Origin: Atherix ibis | Taxonomy: Eukaryota; Arthropoda; Insecta; Diptera; Athericidae | Direction: 5' to 3' | Assembly (NCBI GenBank): GCA_958298945.1 | Contig: OY282608.1 | Coordinates: 72,960,806 to 73,024,805 of the forward strand | Length of the DNA: 64,000 nucleotides | Shown here: positions 42,500 through 56,629 of the stretch, piece by piece | Layout of the letters: every line of letters begins with the position of its first letter | Numbering within the stretch: the first letter of the stretch is position 1 | Notes under the pieces: model-generated | The model's input: only the letters and a program-made list of their open reading frames with translations | Database searches by the model: none | Told to the model about the DNA's origin: nothing | Position numbers and translations under genes: made by a program

Positions 42500-44100
42500 C
42501 AACAAACCAACAAATTAACAAACCAACAAAACCAACAAACCAACAAACCAACAAACCAACAAACCAGCAAGCCAACAAACCAACAAACCAACGAGCCAAC
42601 AAGCCCACAAACTAGCAAGCCAACAAACAAACAAACCAACAAACCAACAAACCAACAAACCAACAAACCAACAAACCAACATACCAACAAACCACCAAAA
42701 CCAACAAACCAACAAACCAACAAACCAGCAAGCCAACAAACCAACAAACCAACAAGCAACAAACGAACAAACCAACAAACCAACAAACTAACAAACCAAC
42801 AAGCCAACAAACCAACAAACCAACAAACCAACAAACCAACAAACCAACAAACCAACAAACGAACAAACCAACAAACCAACAAACCAACAAACCAACAAAC
42901 CAACAAACCAACAAACAAACAAATCAACAAACCAACAAACAAACAAACCAACAAACCAACAAACCAACAAACCAACAAACCAACAAGCCAACAAGCCAAC
43001 AAACCAACAAATCAACAAACAAATAAACCAACAAACCAACAAACCAACGACCAAATAAACCAACAAACCAACAAACCAACAAACCAACAAACCAACAAGC
43101 CAACAAACGAACAAACCAACAAGCAAACAAACCATCAAACCAACAAAAGAACAAATCAACAAACCAACAAACCGACAAACCAACAAGCCAACAAACCAAC
43201 ACACCAACAAACCAACAAGCCAACAACCAAACAAACCAACAAGCCAACAAACGAACAAACCGACAAACCACCACCAAACCAACAAACCAACAAACCAACA
43301 AACCAACAAACCAACAAACCAACAAACCAACAAACCAACAAGCCAACAAACGAACAAACCAACAAACCAACAAACCAAAAGCCAACAAACCAACAAACCA
43401 ACAAACCAACAAACCAACAAACCAACAAGCCAACAAACTAACAAACCAACAAACAAACAAATCAACAAGCCAACAAACCAACAAACCAACAAACCAACAA
43501 ACCAACGAACGAACAAACCAACAAACCAACAAACAAACAAACCAACAAACCAACAAACCAACAAACCAATAAGCCAACAAACGAACAAATCAACAAACAA
43601 ACAAACCAACAAACCAACAAGCCAACAAACCAACAAGCCAACAAACCAACAAACTAATAAACCAACAAACGAACAAACCAATAAACTAACAAACCACAGA
43701 ACCAACAAGCTAACAAACCAACAAACCAACAAACCAACAAACGAACAAACGAACAAACCAACAAACGAGCAAACCAACAAACCAATAAACCAACCAACCA
43801 ACAAACCAACAAGCCAACAAACCAACAAACGAACAAACCAACAAACCAACAAACCAACAAACGGACAAACCAACAAACCAACCAACCAACAAACCAACAA
43901 ACCAACAAACCGACAAGCCAAGAAACCAGCAAACCAACAAGCAAACAAGACAACAAACGAACAAGCCAACAAACGAACAAATCAACAAACAAACAAACCA
44001 TCAAACAAACAAATCAATAAACCAACAAACGAACAAACCAACAATGGAACAAACCAAGAAACCGACAAACCAACAAACCAACATATGAATAAGCCAACAA
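42500..44100. repeat. Large module with TTAACAAA, CGACCAAA and CCACAGAA, copy 1
   Basis: Ordered landmarks are TTAACAAA (42,515) followed by nonamer CCAACAAAA, CTAACAAA (42,784), CGACCAAA (43,048), CAAAAGAA (AAAAG 43,145), CCACAGAA (43,694) and TGGAACAA (TGG 44,045). Partners lie at 46.0-47.3 and 48.2-49.7 kb. Spacings to the next copy are 3,248, 3,256, 3,256, 3,219 and 3,219 for the last five landmarks. Confidence 0.85.
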
Positions 44101-45369
44101 ACCAACAAACAAATAAACCAACAAACCAACAAGCCCAGAAACCAACAAGCCAACAAACCAACAAACGAACAAACCAACAAACCAACAAACCAACACACCA
44201 ACAAACGAACAAACCAACAAACCAACAAACCAATAAACCAACAAACCAACGAGCCAACAAACCAACAAACCAACAAACCGACAAACCAAAAAACCAACAA
44301 CCCAACAAACGAACAAACCAACAATCCAACAAACCAACAAACCAACAAACCAACAAGCCAACAAGCCAAATAACCAACAAGCCAACAAACGAACAAACCA
44401 ACAAACTCACAAACCAAAAAACCAACAAACCAACAAACCAACAAACGAACAAACCAACAAACCAACAAACGAACAAACCAACAAACCAACAAACCAAGTA
44501 ACCAAAAACCAACAAACCAACAAACCAACAAGCCAACAAACGAACAAACCAACAAACCAACAAACCAACAAGCCAACAAATGAACAAACCAACAAACAAA
44601 CAAAACAACAAACCAACAAACCAACAAACCAACAAACCAACAAACCAACAAACTAACAAACCAATAAACCAACAAACCAACAAACCAACGAACCAACAAA
44701 CCAACAAACCAACAAACCAACAAACGAACAAGCAGACAAGCCAACAAACCAACTAGCCAACAATCGAACAAACCAACAAACAAACAAACCAACAAACAAA
44801 TAAACCAACAAAACAACAAACCAACTAACCAACAGGCCAACAAATGAACAAACCAACAAACAAACAAACCAACAAATCAACAAACCAACAAACGAACAAA
44901 CCAACAAATAAACAATCCAACAAACCAACAAACCAACAAACCAACAAACCAACAAACCAACAAACCAAGAAACCAACAAACCAACAAACCAACAAACCAA
45001 CAAACGAACAAACCAACAAACCAACAAACGAACAAACGAACAAACCAACAAACCAACAATCCAATAAACCAACAAACCAACAAACCAACAAACCAACAAA
45101 CCAACAAACAAACAAACCAACAAACAAACAAACAAACAAACCAACAAGCCAACAAGTCAACAAACCAATAAGCCAACAGACGAACAAACCAACAAACCTA
45201 CAAACCAACAAGCCAACAAACCAACAAACCAACAAACCAACAAACGAACAAACCAACAAACCAACAAACCAACAAACCAACAAACCAACAAACGAACAAA
45301 CCAACAAACCAACAAACGAACAAACCAACAAACCAACAAACCAACAAGCCAACAAACCAACAAACCAAC
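44101..45369. repeat. Octamer array between large modules
   Basis: Array sequence with CCAAGTAA and heptamer CCAAAAA near 44,500, CCAACAGG near 44,830, and several CAAACAAA clusters. No unique sequence is visible. Confidence 0.78.
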
Positions 45370-47310
45370 AAATTAAGAAACCAACAAAACCAACAAACCA
45401 ACAAACCAACAAACCAACAAACCAGCAAGCCAACAAACCAACAAACCAACGAGCCAACAAGCCCACAAACCAGCAAGCCAACAAACGAACAAACCAACAA
45501 ACCAACAAACCAACAAACCAACAAACCAACAAACCAACAAACCAACATACCAACAAACCACCAAACCAACAAACCAACAAACCAACAAACCAACAAACCA
45601 ACAAGCCAACAAACCAACAAACCAACAAGCAACAAACCAACAAACCAACAAACTAACAAACCAACAAGCCAACAAACCAACAAACCAACAAACCAACAAA
45701 CCAACAAACCAACAAACCAACAAACGAACAAACCAACAAACCAACAAACCAACAAACAAACAAACCAACAAACCAACAAACCAACAAACAAACAAATCAA
45801 CAAACCAACAAACAAACAAACCAACAAACCAACAAACCAACAAACCAACAAGCCAACAAGCCAACAAGCCAACAAACCAACAAATCAACAAATCAACAAA
45901 CAAATAAACCAACAAACCAACAAACCAACGACCAAATAAACCAACAAACCAACAAACCAACAAACCAACAAACCAACAAGCCAACAAACCAACAAACCAA
46001 CAAGCAACAAACGAACAAACCAACAAACCAACAAACTAACAAACCAACAAGCCAACAAACCAACAAACCAACAAACCAACAAACCAACAAACCAACAAAC
46101 CAACAAACGAACAAACCAACAAACCAACAAACCAACAAACAAACAAACCAACAAACCAACAAACCAACAAACAAACAAATCAACAAACCAACAAACAAAC
46201 AAACCAACAAACCAACAAACCAACAAACCAACAAGCCAACAAGCCAACAAGCCAACAAACCAACAAATCAACAAACAAATAAACCAACAAACCAACAAAC
46301 CAACGACCAAATAAACCAACAAACCAACAAACCAACAAACCAACAAACCAACAAGCCAACAAACGAACAAACCAACAAGCAAACAAACCATCAAACCAAC
46401 AAAAGAACAAATCAACAAACCAACAAACCAACAAACCAACAAGCCAACAAACCAACACACCAACAAACCAACAAGCCAACAACCAAACAAACCAACAAGC
46501 CAACAAACGAACAAACCGACAAACCACCAAACCACCAAACCAACAAACCAACAAACCAACAAACCAACAAACCAACAAACCAACAAACCAACAAACCAAC
46601 AAACCAACAAACCAACAAGCCAACAAACGAACAAACGAACAAACCAACAAACCAACAAACCAAAAGCCAACAAACCAACAAACCAACAAACCAACAAACC
46701 AACAAACGAACAAACCAACAAACCAACAAACCAAAAGCCAACAAACCAACAAACCAACAAACAAACAAACCAACAAACCAACAAACCAACAAGCCAACAA
46801 ACGAACAAATCAACAAACAAACAAACCAACAAACCAACAAACCAACAAACCAAAAAGCCAACGAACCAACAAACTAATAAACCAACAAACGAACAAACCA
46901 ACAACTAACAAACCACAGAACCAACAAGCTAACAAACCAACAAACCAACAAACCAACAAACGAACAAACGAACAAACCAACAAACGAGCAAACCAACAAA
47001 CCAATAAACCAACCAACCAACAAACAAACAAGCCAACAAAACAACAAACGAACAAACCAACAAACCAACAAACCAACAAACGGACAAACCAACAAACCAA
47101 CCAACCAACAAACCAACAAACCAACAAACCGACAAGCCAAGAAACCAGCAAACCAACAAGCAAACAAGACAATAAACCAACAAGCCAACAAACGAACAAA
47201 TCAACAAACAAACAAACCATCAAACAAACAAATCAATAAACCAACAAACGAACAAACCAACAATGGAACAAACCAAGAAACCGACAAACCAACAAACCAA
47301 CATATGAATA
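45370..47310. repeat. Large module, copy 2
   Basis: Starts with TTAAGAAA (45,373) and the nonamer. CGACCAAA lies at 45,929 and again at 46,304, so part of the module is duplicated internally by 375 bases. CAAAAGAA (46,401), CCACAGAA (46,913) and TGGAACAA (47,264) follow in the same order as copy 1. Confidence 0.83.
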
Positions 47311-48199
47311 AACCAACAAACCAACAAACAAATAAACCAACAAACCAACAAACCAACAAACCAACAAACCAACAAACCAACAAACCAACAAACCAACAAA
47401 CCAACAAACCAACAAACCAACAAGCCAACAAACCAACAAGCCAACAAACCAACAAACGAACAAACCAACAAACCAACAAACCAACACACCAACAAACGAA
47501 CAAACCAACAAACCAACAAACCAACAAACCAACAAACCAACAAGCCAACAAACCAACAAACCAACAAACCAACAAACCAACAAACCAACAAACCAACAAA
47601 CCAACAAACCAACAAACCAACAAGCCAACAAACCAACAAACCAATAAACCAATAAACCAACATGCCAACAAACCAACAAACCAACAAACGAACAAAGCAA
47701 CAAACCAACAAACCAACAAACCAATAAACCAACAAACGAACAAACCAACAAACCAACAAACCAACAAGCCAACAAACCAACAAACCAACAAACCAACAAA
47801 CGAACAAACCAACAAACCAACAAACCAACAAACCAACAAACCAACAAACCAACAAACGAACAAACCAACAAACCAACAAACGAACAAACGAACAAACCAA
47901 CAAACCAACAAGCCAACAAACCAACAAACCAACAAACCAACAAACCAACAAACATACAAACAAACAAACCAACAAGCCAACAAGCCAACAAACCAATAAG
48001 CCAACAGACGAACAAACCAACAAACCAACAAACCAACAAACCAACAAGCCAACAAACCAACAAACCAACAAACAAACAAACGAACAAACCAACAAACCAA
48101 CAAACCAACAAACCAACAAACGAACAAACCAACAAACCAACAAACGAACAAACCAACAAACCAACAAACCAACAAGCCAACAAACCAACAAACCAACAA
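47311..48199. repeat. Octamers between large modules
   Basis: Mostly canonical units with CAAATAAA near 47,328, one CCAACATG (near 47,660) and CGAACAAA clusters near 47,877. No landmark links it to a single neighbour. Confidence 0.78.
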
Positions 48200-49760
48200 A
48201 TTAACAAACCAACAAAACCAACAAACCAACAAACCAACAAACCAGCAAGCCAACAAACCAACAAACCAACGAGCCAACAAGCCCACAAACCAGCAAGCCA
48301 ACAAACGAACAAACCAACAAACCAACAAACCAACAAACCAACAAACCAACAAACCAACAAACCAACAAACCAACAAACCAACAAACCAACATACCAACAA
48401 ACCACCAAACCAACAAACCAACAAACCAACAAACCAACAAGCCAACAAACCAACAAACCAACAAGCAACAAACGAACAAACCAACAAACCAACAAACTAA
48501 CAAACCAACAAGCCAACAAACCAACAAACCAACAAACCAACAAACCAACAAACCAACAAACCAACAAACGAACAAACCAACAAACCAACAAACCAACAAA
48601 CAAACAAACCAACAAACCAACAAACCAACAAACCAACAAACAAACAAATCAACAAACCAACAAACAAACAAACCAACAAACCAACAAACCAACAAACCAA
48701 CAAGCCAACAAGCCAACAAACCAACAAATCAACAAACAAATAAACCAACAAACCAACAAACCAACGACCAAATAAACCAACAAACCAACAAACCAACAAA
48801 CCAACAAACCAACAAGCCAACAAACGAACAAACCAACAAGCAAACAAACCATCAAACCAACAAAAGAACAAATCAACAAACCAACAAACCAACAAACCAA
48901 CAAGCCAACAAACCAACACACCAACAAACCAACATGCCAACAACCAAACAAACCAACAAGCCAACAAACGAACAAACCGACAAACCACCAAACCACCAAA
49001 CCAACAAACCAACAAACCAACAAACCAACAAACCAACAAACCAACAAGCCAACAAACGAACAAACCAACAAACCAACAAACCAAAAGCCAACAAACCAAC
49101 AAACCAACAAACCAACAAACCAACAAACCAACAAGCCAACAAACTAACAAACCAACAAACAAACAAATCAACAAGCCAACAAACCAACAAACCAACAAAC
49201 CAACAAACCAACGAACGAACAAACCAACAAACCAACAAACAAACAAACCAACAAACCAACAAACCAACAAGCCAACAAACGAACAAATCAACAAACAAAC
49301 AAACCAACAAACCAACAAACCAACAAACCAACAAGCCAACAAACCAACAAACTAATAAACCAACAAACGAACAAACCAACAAACTAACAAACCACAGAAC
49401 CAACAAGCTAACAAACCAACAAACCAACAAACCAACAAACGAACAAACGAACAAACCAACAAACGAGCAAACCAACAAACCAATAAACCAACCAACCAAC
49501 AAACCAACAAGCCAACAAACCAACAAACGAACAAAACAACAAACCAACAAACCAACAAACGGACAAACCAACAAACCAACCAACCAACAAACCAACAAAC
49601 CAACAAACCGACAAGCCAAGAAACCAGCAAACCAACAAACGAACAAATCAACAAACAAACAAACCATCAAACAAACAAATCAATAAACCAACAAACGAAC
49701 AAACCAACAATGGAACAAACCAAGAAACCGACAAACCAATAAACCAACATATGAATAAAC
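48200..49760. repeat. Large module, copy 3
   Basis: TTAACAAA (48,201) with nonamer, CTAACAAA (48,493), CGACCAAA (48,765), CAAAAGAA (48,862), CCACAGAA (49,392) and TGGAACAA (49,711) repeat the order of copies 1 and 2. Spacing from copy 2 is 2,461 for the central landmarks and 2,479 and 2,447 further right, so copies 2 and 3 differ by small length changes. Confidence 0.84.
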
Positions 49761-52700
49761 CAACAAACCAACAAACAAATAAACCAACAAACCAACAAAC
49801 CAACAAACCAACAAACCAACAAACCAACAAACTAACAAACCAACAAACCAACAAGCCAACAAACCAACAAGCCAACAAACCAACAAACGAACAAACCAAC
49901 AAACCAACAAACCAACACACCAACAAACGAACAAACCAACAAACCAACAAACCAACAAACCAACAAACCAACAAACCAACAAGCCAACAAACCAACAAAC
50001 CAACAAACCAACAAACCAACAAACCAACAAACAAACAAACCAACAAACCAACAAACCAACAAACCAACAAGCCAACAAACCAACAAAAAATAAACCAACA
50101 AACCAACAAACCAACAAACAAATAAACCAAGAAACCAACAAACAAACACACACAAACAAACCAATACAAACCAACAAGCCAACATGCCAACAAGCCAAGA
50201 AACCAACAAGCCAACAAACCAACAAACGAACAAACCAACAAACCAACAAACCAACACACCAACAAACGAACAAACCAACAAACCAACAAACCAATAAACC
50301 AAAAAACCAACGAGCCAACAAACCAACAAACCAACAAACCAACAAACCAAAAAACCAACAACCCAACAAACGAACAAACCAACAATCCAACAAACCAACA
50401 AACCAACAAACCAACAAGCCAACAAGCCAACAAACCAACAAGCCAACAAACGAACAAACCAACAAACTCACAAACCAAAAAATTAACAAACCAACAAACC
50501 AACATACGAACAAACCAACAAACCAACAAACGAACAAACCAACAAACCAACAAACCAAGTAACCAAAAACCAACAAACCAACAAACCAACAAGCCAACAA
50601 ACGAACAAACCAACAAACAAACAAACTAACAAGCCAACAAACCAACAAAGCAACAAACGGACAAACCAACAAACCAACAAACCAACAAACCAACAAACCA
50701 ACAAACCAACAAACCAACAAACCAACAAACCAACAAACCAACAAACCAACAAACCAACAAACCAACAAGCCAACAAATGAACAAACCAACAAACAAACAA
50801 AACAACAAACCAACAAACCAACAAACCAACAAACCAACAAACCAACAAACCAACAAACCAACAAACAAATAAACCAACAAAACAACAAACCAACTAACCA
50901 ACAGGCCAACAAATGAACAAACCAACCAACAAACAAACCAACAAACCAACAAACCAACAAACGAACAAACCAACAAATAAACAATCCAACAAACCAACAA
51001 ACCAACAAACCAACAAACCAACAAACCAACAAACGAAGAAACCAACAAACCAACAAACCAACAAACCAACAAGCCAACAAACCAACAAGCCAACAAACCA
51101 ACAAACCAATAAACCAATAAACCAACATGCCAACAAACCAACAAACCAACAAACCAACAAACAAACAAAGCAACAAACCAACAAACCAACAAACCAACAA
51201 ACCAACAAACCAACAAACAAACAAACCAACAACCAACAAACCAACAAGCCAACAAACCAACAAATAAACAAACCAACAAACGAACAAACCAACAAACCAA
51301 CAAACCAACAAACCAACAAAACAACAAGCCAACAAACCATCAAACCAACGAGCCAACAAGCCAACAAACCAACAAGCCAAGAAACGAACAAACCAACAAA
51401 CCAACAAGCCAACAAACCAACAAACCAACAAACCAACAAACGAACAAACCAACAAACCAACAAGCCAACAAGCCAACAAACCAATAAGCCAACAAACGAA
51501 CAAACCAACAAACCAGCAAACCAACAAGCCAACAAACCAACAAACGAACAAACCAACAAACCAACAAACCAACAAACCAACAAACCAACAAACCAACAAA
51601 CGAACAAACCAACAAACCAACAAACGAACAAACCACCAAACCAACAAACCAACAAACCAACAAACCAACAAGCCAGCAAGCCAACAAACCAACAAACCAA
51701 GGAGCCAACAAGCCCACAAACCAGCAAGCCAACAAACGAACAAACCAACAAACCAACAAACCAACAAGCCAACAAACCAACAAACCAACAAACCAACAAA
51801 CGAACAAACCAACAAACCAACAAACCAACAAACCAACAAGCCAACAAACCAACAAACCAACAAACCAACAAATTAACAAACCAACAAAACCAACAAACCA
51901 ACAAACCAACAAACCAGCAAGCCAACAAACCAACAAACCAACAAGCCAACAAGCCCACAAACCAGCAAGCCAACAAACGAACAAACCAACAAACCAACAA
52001 ACCAACAAACCAACAAACCAACAAACCAACAAACCAACATACCAACAAACCACCAAACCAACAAACCAACAAACCAACAAACCAACAAGCCAACAAACCA
52101 ACAAACCAACAAGCAACAAACGAACAAACCAACAAACCAGCAAACTAACAAACCAACAAGCCAACAAACCAACAAACCAACGAACCAACAAACCAACAAA
52201 CCAACAAACCAACAAACGAACAAACCAACAAACCAACAAACCAACAAACAAACAAACCAACAAACCAACAAACCAACAAACCAACAAACAAACAAACCAA
52301 CAAACCAAGAAACAAACAAACCAACAAACCAACAAACCAACAAACCAACAAACCAACAAGCCAACAAGCCAACAAACCAACAAACCAACCAACAAATAAA
52401 CCAACAAACCAACAAACCAACGACCAAATAAACCAACAAAACAACAAACCAACAAACCAACAAACCAACAAGCCAACAAACGAACAAACCAACAAGCAAA
52501 CAAACCATCAAACCAACAAGCCAACAAACGAACAAACCAACAAACCATAAAACCAAAAGCCAACAAACCAACAAACCAACAAACCAACAAACCAACAAAC
52601 CAACAAGCCAACAAACTAACAAACCAACAAACAAACAAACCAATAAGCCAACAAACCAACAAACCAACAAACCAACAAACCAACAAACCAACAAACGAAC

Positions 52701-53012
52701 AAACCAACAAACCAACAAACAAACAAACCAACAAACCAACAAACCAACAAGCCAACAAACGAACAAATCAACAAACAAACAAACCAACAAACCAACAAAC
52801 CAACAAACCAACGAACCAACAAGCCAACAAACCAACAAACCAACAAACCAACAAACGAACAAACGAACAAACCAACAAACGAACAAACCAACAAACCAAT
52901 AAACCAACCAACCAACAAACCAACAAGCCAACAAACCAACAAACGAACAAACCAACAAACTAACAAACCAACAAATGGACAAACCAACAAACCAACCAAC
53001 CAACAAACCAAC
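49761..53012. repeat. Octamer array with heptamer, decamer and TTAACAAA landmarks
   Basis: Contains the last heptamer AAATAAA (50,088-50,094), decamer CCAATACAAA (50,161), a CACACACA-like local variant near 50,146, a CCAACATG unit near 51,125 and TTAACAAA with nonamer at 51,873. The heptamer-decamer pair ties this stretch to 29.5 and 36.9 kb. The TTAACAAA module ties it to the 42-62-kb family. Confidence 0.8.
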
Positions 53013-53324
53013 AAACCAACAAACCGACAAGCCAACAAACCAGCAAACCAACAAGCCAACAAGACAACAAACGAACAAGCCAACAAACGAACAAATCAAC
53101 AAACAAACAAACCATCAAACAAACAAATTAACAAACCAACAATGGAACAAACCAAGAAACCGACAAACCAACAAACCAACATATGAACAAACCAACAAAT
53201 CAACAAACCAAGTAACCAACAAATCAACAAACCAACAAAACAACAAGCCAACAAACGAACAAACCAACAAACAAACAAACCAACAAGCCAACAAACCAAC
53301 AAACCAACAAACCAACAAACGAAC
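53013..53324. repeat. 312-bp tandem duplication, copy 1
   Basis: Exact spacing of 312 (39 octamers) between CCGACAAG (CG 53,025 and 53,337), TGGAACAA (TGG 53,143 and 53,455) and CCAACATA, TGAACAAA (CAT 53,180 and 53,492). The two copies join directly. Confidence 0.9.
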
Positions 53325-53640
53325 AAACCAACAAACCGACAAGCCAACAAACCAGCAAACCAACAAGCCAACAAGACAACAAACGAACAAGCCAACAAAC
53401 GAACAAATCAACAAACAAACAAACCATCAAACAAACAAATTAACAAACCAACAATGGAACAAACCAAGAAACCGACAAACCAACAAACCAACATATGAAC
53501 AAACCAACAAATCAACAAACCAAGTAACCAACAAATCAACAAACCAACAAACCAACAAGCCAACAAACGAACAAACCAACAAACAAACAAACCAACAAGC
53601 CAACAAACCAACAAACCAACAAACCAACAAACCAACAAAC
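53325..53640. repeat. 312-bp tandem duplication, copy 2
   Basis: Second copy. One substitution was noticed: ACAACAAG near 53,240 in copy 1 is CCAACAAG near 53,552 here. Confidence 0.89.
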
Positions 53641-56629
53641 GAACAAACCAACAAACGAACAAACCAACAAACCAACAAACCAACAAACGAACAAATCGAC
53701 AAGCCAACAAGCCAACAAACCAACAAACCAAAAAACGAACAAACCAACAAACCAACAAACCAACAAACCAACAAACCAACCAACCAACAAACCAACATGC
53801 CAACAAGCCAACAAACCAACAAGCCAACAAACGAACAAACCAACAAACCAACAAACGAACAAACCAACAAACCAACAAGCCAACAAGCCAACAAACCAAC
53901 AAACCACCAAACCAACAAACCAACAAACCAACAAGCCAACAAGTCAACAAACCATTAAACCAACAAGCCAACAAACCAAAACACCAACAAACATATAAAC
54001 CAATCAAACCAACAAACCAACAAACCAAGAAACCAACAAACCAAAAAACGAATATACCAACAAACCAACAAACCAACAAACCAGCAAACCAACAAACCAA
54101 CAAACCAACAAGCCAACAAGCCAACAAACCAACAAGCCAACAAACGAACAAACCAACAAACTCACAAACCTAAAAACCAACAAACCAACAAACCAACAAA
54201 CGAACAAACCAATAAACCAACAAACGAACAAACCAACAAACCAACAAACCAAGTAACCAAAAACCAACAAACCAACAAACCAACAAACCAACAAGCCAAC
54301 AAACGAACAAACCAACAAACAAACAAACTAACAAGCCAACAAACCAACAAAGCAACAAACCAACAAACCAACAAACCAACAAACCAACAAACCAACAAAC
54401 CAACAAACCAACAAACCAACAAACCAACAAACCAACAAGCCAACAAATGAACAAACCAACAAACAAACAAAACAACAAACCAACAAACCAACAAACCAAC
54501 AAACCAACAAACCAACAAACCAACAAACCAATAAACCAATAAACCAACAAACCAACAAACCAACGAAACAAAAAAACCAACAAACCAACAAACCAACAAA
54601 CGAACAAGCAGACAAGCCAACAAACCAACTAGCCAACAAACGAACAAACCAACAAACAAACAAACCAACAAACCAACAAACAAATAAACCAACAAACCAA
54701 CAAAACAACAAACCAACTAACCAACAGGCCAACAAATGAACAAACCAACAAACAAACAAACCAACAAACCAACAAACCAACAAACCAACAAACCAACAAA
54801 CCAACAAACCAACAAACCAACAAACAAACAAACCAACAAGCCAACAAACCAACAAACCAGCAAACCAACAAACCAACAAACCAATAAACCAACATGCCAA
54901 CAAACCAACAAACCAACAAACCAACAAACAAACAAAGCAACAAACCAACAAACCAACAAACAAACAAACCAACAAACCAACAAACGAACAAACCAACAAC
55001 CAACAAACCAACAAGCCAACAAACCAACAAATAAACAAACCAACAAACTAACAAACCAACAAACCAACAAACCAACAAACCAACAAAACAACAAGCCAAC
55101 AAACCATCAAACCAACGAGCCAACAAGCCAAGAAACGAACAAACCAACAAACCAACAAGCCAACAAGCCAATAAGCCAACAAACGAACAAACCAACAAAC
55201 CAACAAACCAACAAGCCAACAAACCAACAAACCAACAAACCAACAAACGAGCAAACCAACAAACCAACAAACCAACAAACCAACAAACCAACAAACCAAC
55301 AAACCAACAAACGAACAAACCAACAAACCAACATACGAACAAACCAACAAACCAACAAACCAACAAGCCAACAAACCAACAAACCAACAAACCAACAAAT
55401 TAACAAACCAACAAAACCAATAAACCAACAAACCAACAAACCAACAAACCAGCAAGCCAACAAACAAACAAACCAATGATCCAACAAGCCCACAAACCAG
55501 CAAGCCAACAAACGAACAAACCAACAAACCAACAAACCAACAAACCAACAAACCAACAAACCAACATACCAACAAACCACCAAACCAACAAACCAACAAA
55601 CCAACAAACCAACAAGCCAACAAACCAACAAACCAACAAGCAAGAAACGAACAAACCAACAAACCAACAAACTAACAAACCAACAAGCCAACAAACCAAC
55701 AAACCAACAAACCAACAAACCAACAAACCAACAAACCAACAAACCAACAAACCAACAAACCAACAAACGAACAAACCAACAAATCAACAAACCAACAAAT
55801 AAACAAACCAACAAACCAACAAACCAACAAACCAACAAACAAACAAACCAACAAACCAACAAACAAACAAACCAACAAACCAACAAACCAACAAACCAAC
55901 AAGCCAACAAGCCAACAAACCAACAAACCAACAAACAAATAAACCAACAAACCAACAAACCAACGACCAAATAAACCAACAAACCAACAAACCAACAAAC
56001 CAACAAACCAACAAGCCAACAAACCAACAAACCAACAAACGAGCAAACCAACAAACCAGCCAACCAACAAACCAACAAACCAACAAGCCAACAAGCCAAC
56101 AAACCAACAAGCCAACAAACGAACAAACCAACAAACTCACAAACCTAAAAACCAACAAACCAACAAACCAACAAACGAACAAACCAACAAACTAACAAAC
56201 GAACAAACCAACAAACCAACAAACCAAGTAACCAAAAACCAACAAACCAACAAACAAACAAGCCAACAAACGAACAAACCAACAAACAAACAAACTAACA
56301 AGCCAACAAACCAACAAAGCAACAAACGGACAAACCAACAAACCAACAAACCAACAAACCAACAAACAAACAAACCAACAAACCAACAAACCAACAAACC
56401 AACAAGCCAACAAACCAACAAACCAACAAACCAACAAACCAACAAACCAACAAACCAACAAGCCAACAAACCAACAAACCAACAAACCAGCAAGCCAACA
56501 AACAAACAAACCAATGAGCCAACAAGCCCACAAACCAGCAAGCCAACAAACGAACAAACCAACAAACCAACAAACCAACAAACCAACAAACCAACAAACC
56601 ACCAAACCAACAAACCAACAAACCAACAA
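53641..56629. repeat. Octamer array with CCAAGTAA and TTAACAAA modules
   Basis: Ordinary octamers with CTCACAAA near 54,160 and 56,136, CCAAGTAA near 54,250 and 56,224, a CGAAACAA disturbance near 54,563, CCAACAGG near 54,722, and TTAACAAA with nonamer at 55,400. The same landmark set recurs at 59.3-64.0 kb, for example CCAAGTAA (AAGTA 56,226 and 59,310), so this stretch is an older relative of the right-hand block. Confidence 0.8.

Noticed and set aside
952..50094. AATAAA polyadenylation signals at AAATAAA and CCAATAAA units
   Set aside because: AATAAA arises from a single base change in the octamer and occurs throughout the array without any transcription unit or downstream GU-rich element on that strand.
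50130..50165. Possible CA dinucleotide microsatellite near 50,146
   Set aside because: Only a few CACA steps from clustered unit variants; too short to be a separate microsatellite.
49680..51863. 727-codon open frame on the - strand and hundreds of similar long frames, reading as hydrophobic FVGLLVCW repeats with many apparent membrane segments
   Set aside because: Every frame of the strand gives the same octapeptide, the frames overlap each other in different phases, and starts and stops occur only at variant units. There is no separate promoter, codon bias or non-repeat domain. A satellite artefact, not a gene.
50913..52148. 411-codon + strand frame of Pro-Thr-Asn-Gln-Gln-Thr-Asn-Lys repeats resembling a low-complexity secreted or prion-like protein
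   Set aside because: It is the + strand translation of the same octamer, begins at a chance ATG in a TGAACAAA unit, has no signal peptide or flanking domain, and is overlapped by equal frames on the other strand.
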